From assembly GCA_902587755.1 (NCBI GenBank), contig CACIMN010000001.1, forward strand, positions 62,001-126,000: 64,000 nt of DNA, in the 5' to 3' direction. Shown one piece after another: positions 27,879-36,186 of this stretch (position 1 is its first letter; each line of letters starts with the position of its first letter). The DNA comes from an uncultured Pelagibacteraceae bacterium. GTDB lineage: Bacteria; Pseudomonadota; Alphaproteobacteria; Pelagibacterales; Pelagibacteraceae. The position numbers and the translations under genes were made by a program. The notes below the pieces were generated by a model. It searched no databases. It was not told the origin of the DNA and saw nothing but the letters and a program-made list of their open reading frames with translations.

Positions 27879-28424
27879 ATGTTAGAAATCATAAAAGATT
27901 TTTATAAAGCAATATCAATAATTGATTTAATTTATTTAATTTTAACAATTCTTTCTTTAATAAATTGTTACAAAAAGGGCTTCATTTTAAGTATTCTCTC
28001 AATGGCTAAATGGTTACTGGCATACATAATTACACTAATTTTATTTCCAAAAATTAAACCATATATAAAAGACATAATTGATAATGAGTATGTGCTCGAT
28101 GTTAGTTTGGGAATAGTAATATTTGTGGTTGTTATCTTTTTGGTTCTATTAGTTAATAAAGGAATAAGCAAAGCAGTTAGATATACAGGAATCGGTGGCT
28201 TAGATACAACATTTGGATTCTTTTTTGGTTTTATAAGAGCTTACATTATTTCTGTTTGTATATTTTCAGGTGCTCATATCGTTTATAATTATGATAAATG
28301 GCCAATAAATTTTGACAAATCATACGTCTTTCCATATTTAGAAAAAGGTAGTAGTTATTTGATAAAAGAATTTCCTAATGAAAAAACATATCAAGATTCT
28401 AAAGAAAAAATTAAGGACCTATAA
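27879..28424 (+). CDS. cvpA: CvpA family membrane protein
   Basis: 181 residues with four hydrophobic segments (about 13-32, 38-58, 70-92, 108-130). Family signature: IIDLIYLILTILSLINCYKKGF near the start and GLDTTFGFFFGFIRAYII. In E. coli CvpA is linked to colicin V production and membrane stress; its usual neighbour is purF, as here. The biochemical role is unknown. It overlaps purF by 47 bases, the largest same-strand overlap of the window. Confidence 0.88.
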   Translation: MLEIIKDFYKAISIIDLIYLILTILSLINCYKKGFILSILSMAKWLLAYIITLILFPKIKPYIKDIIDNEYVLDVSLGIVIFVVVIFLVLLVNKGISKAVRYTGIGGLDTTFGFFFGFIRAYIISVCIFSGAHIVYNYDKWPINFDKSYVFPYLEKGSSYLIKEFPNEKTYQDSKEKIKDL

Positions 28425-29859
28425 TCCAAGATTAAAGGAAGAGTGTGGGGTTTTTGGCATAAGCAATGCAAAAGATGCTTCAGCTTTAACAGCGCTTGGA
28501 CTGCATGCTCTACAACACAGAGGTCAAGAAGGCTGTGGTATAGTCACTTTTGATGGGGAAAAATATTATTCTGAGAAAAGATTTGGTTTAGTTGGAGACA
28601 ATTTCAACAAAGAAAAGGTACTTAACAATCTTAAGGGAAATTATGCAATTGGCCATAACAGATATAGTACAACTGGAAATAATATATTAAGAAACATACA
28701 GCCTTTTTTTGCTGACACTAATGCAGGTGGTATTGGAGTGGCTCATAACGGAAATCTTACTAATTCAATATCATTAAGAAAAAAATTAGTAGAAGAAGGA
28801 GCAATATTTTATACTACTTCAGATACTGAAACGATCGTTCAACTAATTGCTAAATCAAAAAGACCCAAAACAATTGATAAAGTTATTGATGCAATTTTTC
28901 AAATTCAAGGTGGTTATGCTTTGGTAATGCTAACTCAAAACTCATTGATTGGGGTACGAGACCCTTATGGAATCAGGCCACTGGTTATTGGTAAACTTGG
29001 AAGTAGTTATGTTCTTGCATCTGAAACTTGTGCGTTCGACATTATTGGTGCAAAATTTATTAGAGAGGTTGAGAACGGTGAAATAGTATTAATTGAAAAA
29101 AATGAATTAAAAAGTATTAAGCCTTTTCCTCTTAAAAAAGTAAGACCATGTGTCTTTGAATATATTTATTTTTCAAGACCTGACAGCTTGATTGGAGGCA
29201 AAACAGCTTATGAACACAGAAAAAACCTAGGTAGAGAACTTGCAAAAGAAAGTAAAATCGATGCAGACATTGTGGTTCCAGTGCCAGATTCTGGAAATGC
29301 TGCTGCCATGGGTTTTGCTCAAGAATTAAAAATGAATTTTGAACATGGATTAATTAGAAATCATTATGTTGGAAGAACTTTTATTGAACCAAGCCAGAAA
29401 ATAAGAAGCTTAGGTGTTAAATTAAAACTAAATGCTAATCAATCAACTATTAAAAATAAAAAAATAATTCTAATTGATGACTCACTTGTTAGAGGAACAA
29501 CGTCTCATAAAATTGTAAAAATGCTTTATGATGGCGGTGCAAAAGAAGTTCATGTTAAGATTGCATGTCCTGAAATAAGATACCCAGATTTCTATGGAGT
29601 AGATACGCCAACAAAAAAAGAATTATTGGCTGCAAACAAAACTAATGATGAAATTTGTAAATATATCGGTGCCAAATCTCTAAGTTTTCTATCAATAGAT
29701 GGATTATATAAAGCAATAGGTTTTGAAAACAGAAGCAAAATTTATCCACAATTAACGGATCATTATTTTACAGGTGATTATCCAGTAAAATTGGTTGATG
29801 AGTTGGGAGACAATAAAATTACTCAATTATCATTATTGAGTTCAGCATCAAATAATTAA
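28378..29859 (+). CDS. purF: Amidophosphoribosyltransferase
   Basis: First committed step of purine synthesis: PRPP plus glutamine to phosphoribosylamine. 493 residues. The glutaminase nucleophile is Cys23 in LKEECGVFGI, so a 22-residue leader must be cleaved to expose it. GLHALQHRGQEGCGI, NRYSTTG and VAHNGNL follow. The phosphoribosyltransferase domain has PVPDSG, SLGVKLKLN and the PRPP loop ILIDDSLVRGTTS. The ATG at 28378 is the only usual start before Cys23 in the frame, which forces the 47-base overlap with cvpA. Confidence 0.96.
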   Translation: MKKHIKILKKKLRTYNPRLKEECGVFGISNAKDASALTALGLHALQHRGQEGCGIVTFDGEKYYSEKRFGLVGDNFNKEKVLNNLKGNYAIGHNRYSTTGNNILRNIQPFFADTNAGGIGVAHNGNLTNSISLRKKLVEEGAIFYTTSDTETIVQLIAKSKRPKTIDKVIDAIFQIQGGYALVMLTQNSLIGVRDPYGIRPLVIGKLGSSYVLASETCAFDIIGAKFIREVENGEIVLIEKNELKSIKPFPLKKVRPCVFEYIYFSRPDSLIGGKTAYEHRKNLGRELAKESKIDADIVVPVPDSGNAAAMGFAQELKMNFEHGLIRNHYVGRTFIEPSQKIRSLGVKLKLNANQSTIKNKKIILIDDSLVRGTTSHKIVKMLYDGGAKEVHVKIACPEIRYPDFYGVDTPTKKELLAANKTNDEICKYIGAKSLSFLSIDGLYKAIGFENRSKIYPQLTDHYFTGDYPVKLVDELGDNKITQLSLLSSASNN

Positions 29860-29862
29860 ACT

Positions 29863-30420
29863 ATGAAAACAGTTAAATTTACTGAAATGAAAAATGGTAG
29901 TAAAGATGACTATCAACTTTTAGAAAAACTAGAGAAGAAATTTGAAAGACAAACAGCAGATAGAATTCTTAGTTATTTGAGCAAACAAACTTCAACTTTA
30001 GAAGGTTACAAAATCAGTAGACTAGAACATTCTTTACAGGCTGCAACAAGAGCTTTTAAAAATAAAGAAAGTGATGAAATGATTGTTGCAACTTTACTAC
30101 ATGATATTGGAGACGATTTAGCACCAATGAATCATTCTCAATATGCTGCATCCATACTTAGACCTTATGTTTCAGAAAAAACCTATTGGATTATTCTACA
30201 CCATGGTCTTTTTCAAACTTATTACAGTGCTCATCATTTAGGTGGTGATAGAAATGCAAGAGATAAATTTAAAGACCACAAATATTATCAAGACACCATA
30301 TATTTTTGTGAAAAATATGATCAATGCTCTTTTGACCCTGATTACAAAAGTATGACTTTGGATGATTTTAAGCCATTAGTTAAAAAAATATTTGCAAGAG
30401 AGCCTTATTATTACCTTTAA
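29863..30420 (+). CDS. HD-domain protein, PhnZ-like
   Basis: 185 residues with an HD metal site: His56 (LEHSLQAA), His80-Asp81 (LLHDIGDDL), His91 (MNHSQYAA), His113/114 (IILHHG) and Asp153 (EKYDQCSFDP). The spacing and the EHSLQ and KYDQ.SFDP motifs resemble PhnZ and TmpB, mixed-valent diiron oxygenases that cleave hydroxylated phosphonates, more than ordinary phosphohydrolases. Many family members have unknown substrates. It follows purF after 3 bases. No phosphonate transporter or obvious partner is adjacent, so the substrate remains open. Confidence 0.7.
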   Translation: MKTVKFTEMKNGSKDDYQLLEKLEKKFERQTADRILSYLSKQTSTLEGYKISRLEHSLQAATRAFKNKESDEMIVATLLHDIGDDLAPMNHSQYAASILRPYVSEKTYWIILHHGLFQTYYSAHHLGGDRNARDKFKDHKYYQDTIYFCEKYDQCSFDPDYKSMTLDDFKPLVKKIFAREPYYYL

Positions 30421-30449
30421 ATTTATCTATAAATCACTATTTACAGCGC

Positions 30450-31745
30450 ATGATTGATTCAAAAGAAAAAATTATTAATTATTTTAAGTCAGGTGTTAAA
30501 GAGCCCAAAAATTTTAAAATTGGTATAGAGCATGAAAAGTTTTTATTTAATATTACGGACAATAAAAGGATTGATTATTCAAAAATAAAAGAAATGTTTT
30601 CAGCCTTACTTGAATTTGGCTGGAATCCACTTTTTGAAAAAGAAAATATAATTGCTCTTAATAAAGGTGGTAAAAATATAACACTTGAACCAGGCAATCA
30701 AATAGAATTGTCTGGAGATAAATTAAATCATATGCACGAAGCTTGTGCAGAGTCACAAGATTATTTATTTGAACTTAAACAGGTAACAAAAAAACTAAAT
30801 ATAAAAATTGTTAGCGCAGGATTTGATCCTATTTCTAAATTAAATGAAATCCCAGGCAACCCTAAGCAAAGATATGAATTAATGACTAAGGATATGCCTT
30901 TAGGTGGTGAGCTTAGTTTAGACATGATGTATCGAACTTGTGGTACTCAATTAAATTTAGATTATAAATCAGAAGAAGACTTTATTAAGAAATTTAGAGT
31001 AGCAAACTCAATTGTACCCATTGCAATTGCTTTATTTGCTAATTCTTCAATTGTAGAGAAAAAAAATAGCAACTACTTATCTTATAGATCTAAGGTATGG
31101 CAAAGTACTTCAAGAGGTGGATTGCCTAAATTATTTTTTGAAAATATGAATTTTGAAAAATATGCTGATTTTGTAATTAATTTTCCAATATTATTTATAC
31201 AACATAAAGATCAATATATTTCAGCTAGGAAATATATTTTTAAAGATTTTATGGAAGGAAAAATCCAAGAAATAGGAAATAGACTTCCTACTGAAACAGA
31301 CTTAACAACTCACTTAAGTACGATATTTACTGAAAACAGAGTTAAAAAATATATTGAATTGAGATCTATGGATACCTGTGGCTGGGATTGTTTATGTGCG
31401 GGACCAGCTTTCAATATTGGTATGCTTTATGGAAATTTAGATGAAGTTCATGAATTAATTTCAAAATGGGATGTCGATAAAATAATTAACGCTTATCTAG
31501 AGGCACCAAAAAAAGGATTTTATACTCAATTGATGGGTAAAGATCTTCTTTATTGGTCGTCTATACTTTTAGATCTTTCGAGAAAAGGTTTAGAGAACAG
31601 AGATATTTTAAGTAAAAAAGGTAATAACGAAACTATATTTCTAAATCATCTACAAAAAGTAATTGATAATAAGACAACAAACGCAGATCATATGATTAGT
31701 AAATTTTCAAAAAACGAAAATTTAGACGAATTATATGATAAATAA
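30450..31745 (+). CDS. gshA: Glutamate-cysteine ligase, plant/alphaproteobacterial type
   Basis: First step of glutathione synthesis. 431 residues of the GCS2 family: FKIGIEHEKFLF at the N-terminus (ATP/metal Glu residues), LEPGNQIELSG, SLDMMYRTCGTQLNLDY, TETDLTTHLSTIFTENRVK and YIELRSMDTC. Ends overlapping gshB by 11 bases, so both glutathione steps are coupled. Glutathione also serves peroxide and methylglyoxal detoxification. Confidence 0.94.
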   Translation: MIDSKEKIINYFKSGVKEPKNFKIGIEHEKFLFNITDNKRIDYSKIKEMFSALLEFGWNPLFEKENIIALNKGGKNITLEPGNQIELSGDKLNHMHEACAESQDYLFELKQVTKKLNIKIVSAGFDPISKLNEIPGNPKQRYELMTKDMPLGGELSLDMMYRTCGTQLNLDYKSEEDFIKKFRVANSIVPIAIALFANSSIVEKKNSNYLSYRSKVWQSTSRGGLPKLFFENMNFEKYADFVINFPILFIQHKDQYISARKYIFKDFMEGKIQEIGNRLPTETDLTTHLSTIFTENRVKKYIELRSMDTCGWDCLCAGPAFNIGMLYGNLDEVHELISKWDVDKIINAYLEAPKKGFYTQLMGKDLLYWSSILLDLSRKGLENRDILSKKGNNETIFLNHLQKVIDNKTTNADHMISKFSKNENLDELYDK

Positions 31746-32661
31746 AATTGTTGCTGTTCAAGGAAATCATCCTTCTAAACTAAATCCTTTAACGGATACA
31801 AGTGTTTTTTTAGCAAACGAAATTCAGAACAAAAAATATAAAATTTTCTATTACGATCCAAAAGATTTATCAGTTATTAATTCAAAAGTTATAGCCAAGG
31901 GTTTTTTCATAAAATTTAATTATAGCCGAAAAAGATTCTATAAAGTCTTAAAAAAACAAAGTTTAGATTTAACAAAATGTAAATTTATTCTTATTCGCCA
32001 AGATCCACCTTTTAATCTTGAGTACATTTCAACTACATACATTTTGGATACAATTAAGACTAAAGTTAAAATAATTAATCACCCTACCTCTGTTAGGAAT
32101 ATTTCTGAAAAATTGTATTCACCTAAATACCAAAAATACATGCCAGCTACTATTTTTAGTCAAAATATGGATGAAATTAAAAAATTTTTCAAAAAAAACA
32201 AAAAAGTCATTTTAAAACCCATCCATAGTTTCAGTGGAAATGATATTCATTTGTTAACAAAATTTAACTCAAAATTAGTTAATAAATTTATAAAAAAACA
32301 TGATCATATCATGTGCCAAAAATTTCTTCCTAAAATAAGTAATGGAGACAAAAGAGTTTTTATTATTAATGGAAAAGTATGTGGTGCAATTTCAAGGGTT
32401 CCAAAAAAAGGTTCAATTTTAAGTAATATGAGTAAAGGAGCAAAACCAACTAATATCAAATTAACAAGTAAAGAAATTAAAATTTCAAAAATTATTGCAA
32501 AAGATTTAAAAAAAGAAAATATTTTTTTTGCTGGAATTGATTTTATAGATCAAAAACTCAATGGAGATATTAATGTTACTTCTCCAACTGGACTTAAAAC
32601 ACTTTATGATCTATCGGGAATAAATTTAGCTAAAACTTTTTGGAAAGAACTTAAAGCGTGA
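31735..32661 (+). CDS. gshB: Glutathione synthetase
   Basis: Adds glycine to gamma-glutamylcysteine. 308 residues, ATP-grasp enzyme. Motifs: the N-terminal VQGNHPSKLNPLTDTS, FILIRQDPPFNLEYISTTYI (substrate site), KVILKPIHSFSGNDIHLL (ATP-grasp lysine and loop), DKRVFIINGKVCGAISRVPK and FAGIDFIDQKLNGDINVTSP. The pattern is GshB, although the N-terminal part is diverged. It overlaps gshA by 11 bases and the EamA transporter by 4. Confidence 0.93.
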   Translation: MINKIVAVQGNHPSKLNPLTDTSVFLANEIQNKKYKIFYYDPKDLSVINSKVIAKGFFIKFNYSRKRFYKVLKKQSLDLTKCKFILIRQDPPFNLEYISTTYILDTIKTKVKIINHPTSVRNISEKLYSPKYQKYMPATIFSQNMDEIKKFFKKNKKVILKPIHSFSGNDIHLLTKFNSKLVNKFIKKHDHIMCQKFLPKISNGDKRVFIINGKVCGAISRVPKKGSILSNMSKGAKPTNIKLTSKEIKISKIIAKDLKKENIFFAGIDFIDQKLNGDINVTSPTGLKTLYDLSGINLAKTFWKELKA

Positions 32662-33533
32662 ATAATTTAAGTAATCAACAAAAAGGCTCTTTAATGGCAT
32701 TTGTTGCTATTATGTTTATAACTCCTGACTCTTTACTAATTAGATTATCAAATATTGATACTTGGGGAATGCTTTTTTACAGAGGAGCAATACCATTTTT
32801 TGTAGTTTTAGTAGGTCTTCTCTTATTTTATAAAAATAATTTCGTAAAAGCTTTATTTAAAATTGGTTACCCAGGTATTTTTTATGTAATTAGTTTTTCA
32901 ATTTGTAATATTACTTTTATTATCTCAATACAAAATACCAATGTAGCAAATACTTTATTAATGGTAGCTCTTGCACCTATGCTATCAGCAATATTGGGAG
33001 CTATTTTCCTAAAAGAAAAACCGGATAATAAGACTTGGATCGCTATTATAATTACCTTTATAGCTTGTGTTTATATTTTTTATGACTCATTAAGTCTTGG
33101 CAATTTTTATGGAGATTTATTTGGTTTAATTACCTCTTTTGGGTTAGCCTGTAACGCAAACATTGCAAGATATGCAAAATCAACTGACTTGGTACCTGCT
33201 GCTGTAATTGGAAAATCATGTGTCGCTATATTTGCCTTTTTCTTTGTAAAAGACTTTGCTTTAGTAGGAAATGATCTTTTTTATATACCTTTAATGTGCG
33301 TAATGTGCGTAGCTATACCTTTTGTTTTGGTAACTATAGCACCAAGATTTATAACTGCTGCTGAAGTTAATCTGTTTTTTCTTTTAGAGACAATTCTTGG
33401 ACCTTTATGGGTTTGGATGGTGATCAAAGAACAGCCTTCTCCTGAAACGATCTATGGGGGCATTGTTATCATTATCACGATAGCAATTCATTCTTTACTA
33501 GCCATAAAAAAAACACAAACCAAAACTACCTAG
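32658..33533 (+). CDS. EamA/DMT-family transporter
   Basis: 291 residues with about ten hydrophobic segments in two EamA repeats (1-140 and 150-285). LLIRLSNIDTWGMLFYRG at the start and NTNVANTLLMVALAPMLSAI in the first repeat are typical of the drug/metabolite superfamily. GTG start overlapping the gshB stop by 4 bases. The operon with gshA-gshB hints at export or import of a thiol or amino acid, but substrate cannot be read from sequence. A second EamA protein lies at 44300-45205; the two share the general pattern. Confidence 0.82.
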   Translation: MNNLSNQQKGSLMAFVAIMFITPDSLLIRLSNIDTWGMLFYRGAIPFFVVLVGLLLFYKNNFVKALFKIGYPGIFYVISFSICNITFIISIQNTNVANTLLMVALAPMLSAILGAIFLKEKPDNKTWIAIIITFIACVYIFYDSLSLGNFYGDLFGLITSFGLACNANIARYAKSTDLVPAAVIGKSCVAIFAFFFVKDFALVGNDLFYIPLMCVMCVAIPFVLVTIAPRFITAAEVNLFFLLETILGPLWVWMVIKEQPSPETIYGGIVIIITIAIHSLLAIKKTQTKTT

Positions 33534-33563
33534 CGAAGAATTATTAAATTTTAAAAACAAAGC

Positions 33564-34868
33564 ATGCAAAAAGAAGTAAAAAAGTCTTGGGCTCTATTTA
33601 TTGGGATAGGAGTAATGATGATTGCTCATGGATTGCAAATGCAAATCATGGGTATTCGGTCAGTACTTGAAGATTTTAGTGTTTTTACAACTGGTATCTT
33701 CATGTCTGGATATTATGTTGGCTACTTTATAGGCTCAAAAACTACTCCTAATTTTGTTTCAAAAGTTGGTCATATAAGAGTATTTGCTGCATTCGCTTCG
33801 CTTGCATCTTTAAGTGCTTTAGTAGCAGTTGTTTATGTAAATCCACTTATGTGGACAATTAGTAGATTTATAACAGGTATAAGTTTAGTTAGTTGTTATG
33901 TGGTTACTGAGAGCTGGTTAAATGATAGAGCAACTAATAAAAATAGAGGGCAACTATTATCTGCATATATGATGGTAATTTATTTTGGTTTAGCTCTAGG
34001 TATGCTTCTACTTAATATAAGTAAACCTGAAGCTTATGAACCCTTTATTTTGGTTTCTGTTTTACTTTCTGTTGCTTTAGTTCCTATTTTATTAACAAAA
34101 AGACCCGCTCCTAAATTTAAAAAAATTGAAACAATAAGTATTCTAGAACTTTATAAAATCTCACCTCTTGGTTCTTTAAGCTCTTTCTTTACAGGAATAA
34201 TTCATGCAGCTTTCTTTTCTTTAATTTCTGTTTATGCAACGATCGCAAAATTTACTTTATTTGAAACATCTATACTTTTGTTTGTTGCAACAATTGCTGG
34301 TGTTTTAGGTCAGGGTCCTATTGGTTATTTTTCAGATATTTTTGATAGAAGGAGAGTAATAGTCATAACAACATTTGGTAGTTCTCTTTTGGCATTTATT
34401 GCAATTTTAACTTCAAATGATCCTATACAAAATATTTATTATATGGATGAGTTTGCTTTAAGAAAAATAATTTTTTTTATAGCTGTTGGACTTTATACAA
34501 GTTTATGTTTACCATTATTCTCACTTAACCTTGCACATACAAATGACTTTGTTCCAAAATCTAAATTTGTTGCTGCAGGTGGTGGATTACAATTAATTTT
34601 TGGTGTAGGGGCTATTAGTGGTCCTATTTTGTGCGCAATTTTCATGGAATGGTTTGGATTGAATGGTTTATTTATTTTTTTAATTTTAGCACACTCAATA
34701 ATTGGTGTGTTTGGTTTGTATAGAATGAAGGTTAGAAGCACTGTTGAAAATCCAGACTCAACATTCACACCAATTCCAGCAACAATTACACCTGCTGGAT
34801 TAGAATTAGATCCTGATGCGCCCGCAACACTTGATGAAACTCAGTTTAATGTAAATGCAAAAACTTAA
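33564..34868 (+). CDS. Major facilitator superfamily transporter (YcaD-like)
   Basis: 434 residues with twelve hydrophobic segments in two halves. N-terminal MIAHGLQMQIMGIRSVLEDF, ISGYYVG-like MSGYYVGYFIGSK, and SRFITGISLVSCYVVTESWLNDRAT match the YcaD-type MFS subfamily; GYFSDIFDRRRVIV is the mid-loop MFS signature. The C-terminal 40 residues are Pro/Thr-rich and cytosolic. Substrate unknown. Overlaps the convergent MOSC gene by 4 bases. Confidence 0.86.
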   Translation: MQKEVKKSWALFIGIGVMMIAHGLQMQIMGIRSVLEDFSVFTTGIFMSGYYVGYFIGSKTTPNFVSKVGHIRVFAAFASLASLSALVAVVYVNPLMWTISRFITGISLVSCYVVTESWLNDRATNKNRGQLLSAYMMVIYFGLALGMLLLNISKPEAYEPFILVSVLLSVALVPILLTKRPAPKFKKIETISILELYKISPLGSLSSFFTGIIHAAFFSLISVYATIAKFTLFETSILLFVATIAGVLGQGPIGYFSDIFDRRRVIVITTFGSSLLAFIAILTSNDPIQNIYYMDEFALRKIIFFIAVGLYTSLCLPLFSLNLAHTNDFVPKSKFVAAGGGLQLIFGVGAISGPILCAIFMEWFGLNGLFIFLILAHSIIGVFGLYRMKVRSTVENPDSTFTPIPATITPAGLELDPDAPATLDETQFNVNAKT

Positions 34869-35314
34869 ATATTAATTACTTCTATTTTATCACCAATGTT
34901 AATTTTTGAAGAAGAGAGAATTTGACATCTTAGTCCACCCTTCCTCATAAACTCTTTAAGTATATTTTTTTGGTTAAGCATTTCAGTTAAATGTCTACAT
35001 GGACGGCATAACTCAATCACCTCTAATTCTACATTTCCAACCTTAAGTTTTTTTCCAATTAAATCATTTAATTTAATGCCTTTTGTAACTACATTTCTTC
35101 TGAAATCTATATAAGGAATATTAAGGCCAAATTTAATATTATAGTCATCTATATTCTCAGATTCTATTAATGACAATTGATTGTAAGGATCATTAGACTC
35201 ATGAAAATGACGATCTCCTACTATTCCTTTATTTACTAAAACCTCAATTGAATTTACTTCCGAAATAGGTTGATTGTTGTTAGCAGCAATCCCTAATTTA
35301 AATACTTCAGCCAT
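34865..35314 (-). CDS. MOSC-domain protein
   Basis: 149 residues of the MOSC (molybdenum cofactor sulfurase C-terminal) family. Signatures: KGIVGDRHFHES, SLIESENIDDYN, DFRRNVVTKGIKLNDLIGK and the Cys-bearing ELCRPCRHLTEML. Such small proteins often bind a sulfur-containing ligand or the molybdenum cofactor; function of this one is unknown. Stands alone, facing the MFS gene, with 47 bases to the divergent PhyH gene. MoCo genes mobA, moeA and fdhD are 11-13 kb away. Confidence 0.85.
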   Translation of the reverse strand: MAEVFKLGIAANNNQPISEVNSIEVLVNKGIVGDRHFHESNDPYNQLSLIESENIDDYNIKFGLNIPYIDFRRNVVTKGIKLNDLIGKKLKVGNVELEVIELCRPCRHLTEMLNQKNILKEFMRKGGLRCQILSSSKINIGDKIEVINI

Positions 35315-35320
35315 AAATTA

Positions 35321-35347
35321 TTGAAGAAATGGTTGAGCTCATATAAT
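35321..35347 (+). promoter_or_regulatory. Possible promoter of the PhyH-Gfo-Gfo operon
   Basis: Perfect -10 TATAAT at 35342-35347 preceded at 15 bases by TTGAAG (35321-35326). Start of transcription would fall near 35354, leaving only about 8 bases before the ATG at 35362. The message would be nearly leaderless, and I see no Shine-Dalgarno sequence before that ATG. Confidence 0.4.
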
Positions 35348-35361
35348 CTTTTTAAAATAAT

Positions 35362-36186
35362 ATGACTTATCTATCATCAAATCAACTTAAACTGTATGAA
35401 GATCAAGGGTATATATCCCCTATTGAAGTTTTGTCTAATCGTGAGGCATTAGAGGCAAGAAAAGAAATAGAATTTATTGAACAAAAAATGCCGAATGAAA
35501 TAGATAATGCAGGAAGATATAATGTCCATTTAATTTCGCCAAAACTTGATTCGATTGTTCATAATTCAAAAATTTTGGATGCAGTAGAAAGTATTATTGG
35601 AAAAAATATCTTAGTTTGCAGCACTACTTTATTTATTAAAAACCCTAACGAGCAAGATTTTGTAAGTTATCATCAAGATGCAAAGTACATAGGATTGGAG
35701 CCACACAATTGGGTTACAGCATGGGTAGCTTTAACAGACTCAAATGAAAATAATGGGTGTATGAAAATGTGGCCTAAATCACATTTAAATATTAAAGATC
35801 ATAATGAGAAATTTAATGAAGGAAACTTACTTACTAGAGGTCAAACAGTAGAAAATGTACCTGAAGATAAAGTTGAGTCTATTGAACTTAAAGCTGGTCA
35901 AATGTCTTTGCATCATCCAAGAATAGTACACGGTTCAGGAATAAATAAAAGTGATGATAGAAGAATAGGATTTGTTATCCAAAGTTATATAGGCACAAAT
36001 GTAAAACAAACCCTAGGTAAAAATAGTGTTCAGGTTGCAAGAGGAAAGGATAAATATCATTATCATGAGGTTATACTTAGAGCTAATGCTTTAATGAGTG
36101 AAGAAAGTATTTTACTTAGAAAAAAAGAAAATGATCACTTGCAAGAAATTTTTTATAAAGGTGCAAAACAAAAAGGTTCTTATTAA
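35362..36186 (+). CDS. Phytanoyl-CoA dioxygenase (PhyH) family Fe(II)/2-oxoglutarate enzyme
   Basis: 274 residues of the PhyH family. The metal triad is visible: H-x-D in VSYHQDAKYIGL (about residue 110) and the distal His in HHPRIVHGSGINKS (about 192). The 2-oxoglutarate Arg follows in SDDRRIGFVIQSY. NWVTAWVALTDSNENNGCM is the conserved core shared with many marine PhyH proteins. It hydroxylates or demethylates an unknown small substrate. First gene of an operon with two Gfo/Idh/MocA dehydrogenases (overlap of 1 base with the next), which suggests sequential oxidation of one compound. Confidence 0.85.
   Translation: MTYLSSNQLKLYEDQGYISPIEVLSNREALEARKEIEFIEQKMPNEIDNAGRYNVHLISPKLDSIVHNSKILDAVESIIGKNILVCSTTLFIKNPNEQDFVSYHQDAKYIGLEPHNWVTAWVALTDSNENNGCMKMWPKSHLNIKDHNEKFNEGNLLTRGQTVENVPEDKVESIELKAGQMSLHHPRIVHGSGINKSDDRRIGFVIQSYIGTNVKQTLGKNSVQVARGKDKYHYHEVILRANALMSEESILLRKKENDHLQEIFYKGAKQKGSY

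Noticed and set aside
29863-36186. PhnY-PhnZ phosphonate pair made of the HD protein and the PhyH protein
   Set aside because: They are separated by five genes of other function, and the PhyH protein is coupled to two Gfo/Idh/MocA dehydrogenases instead; the link is too weak to assert.
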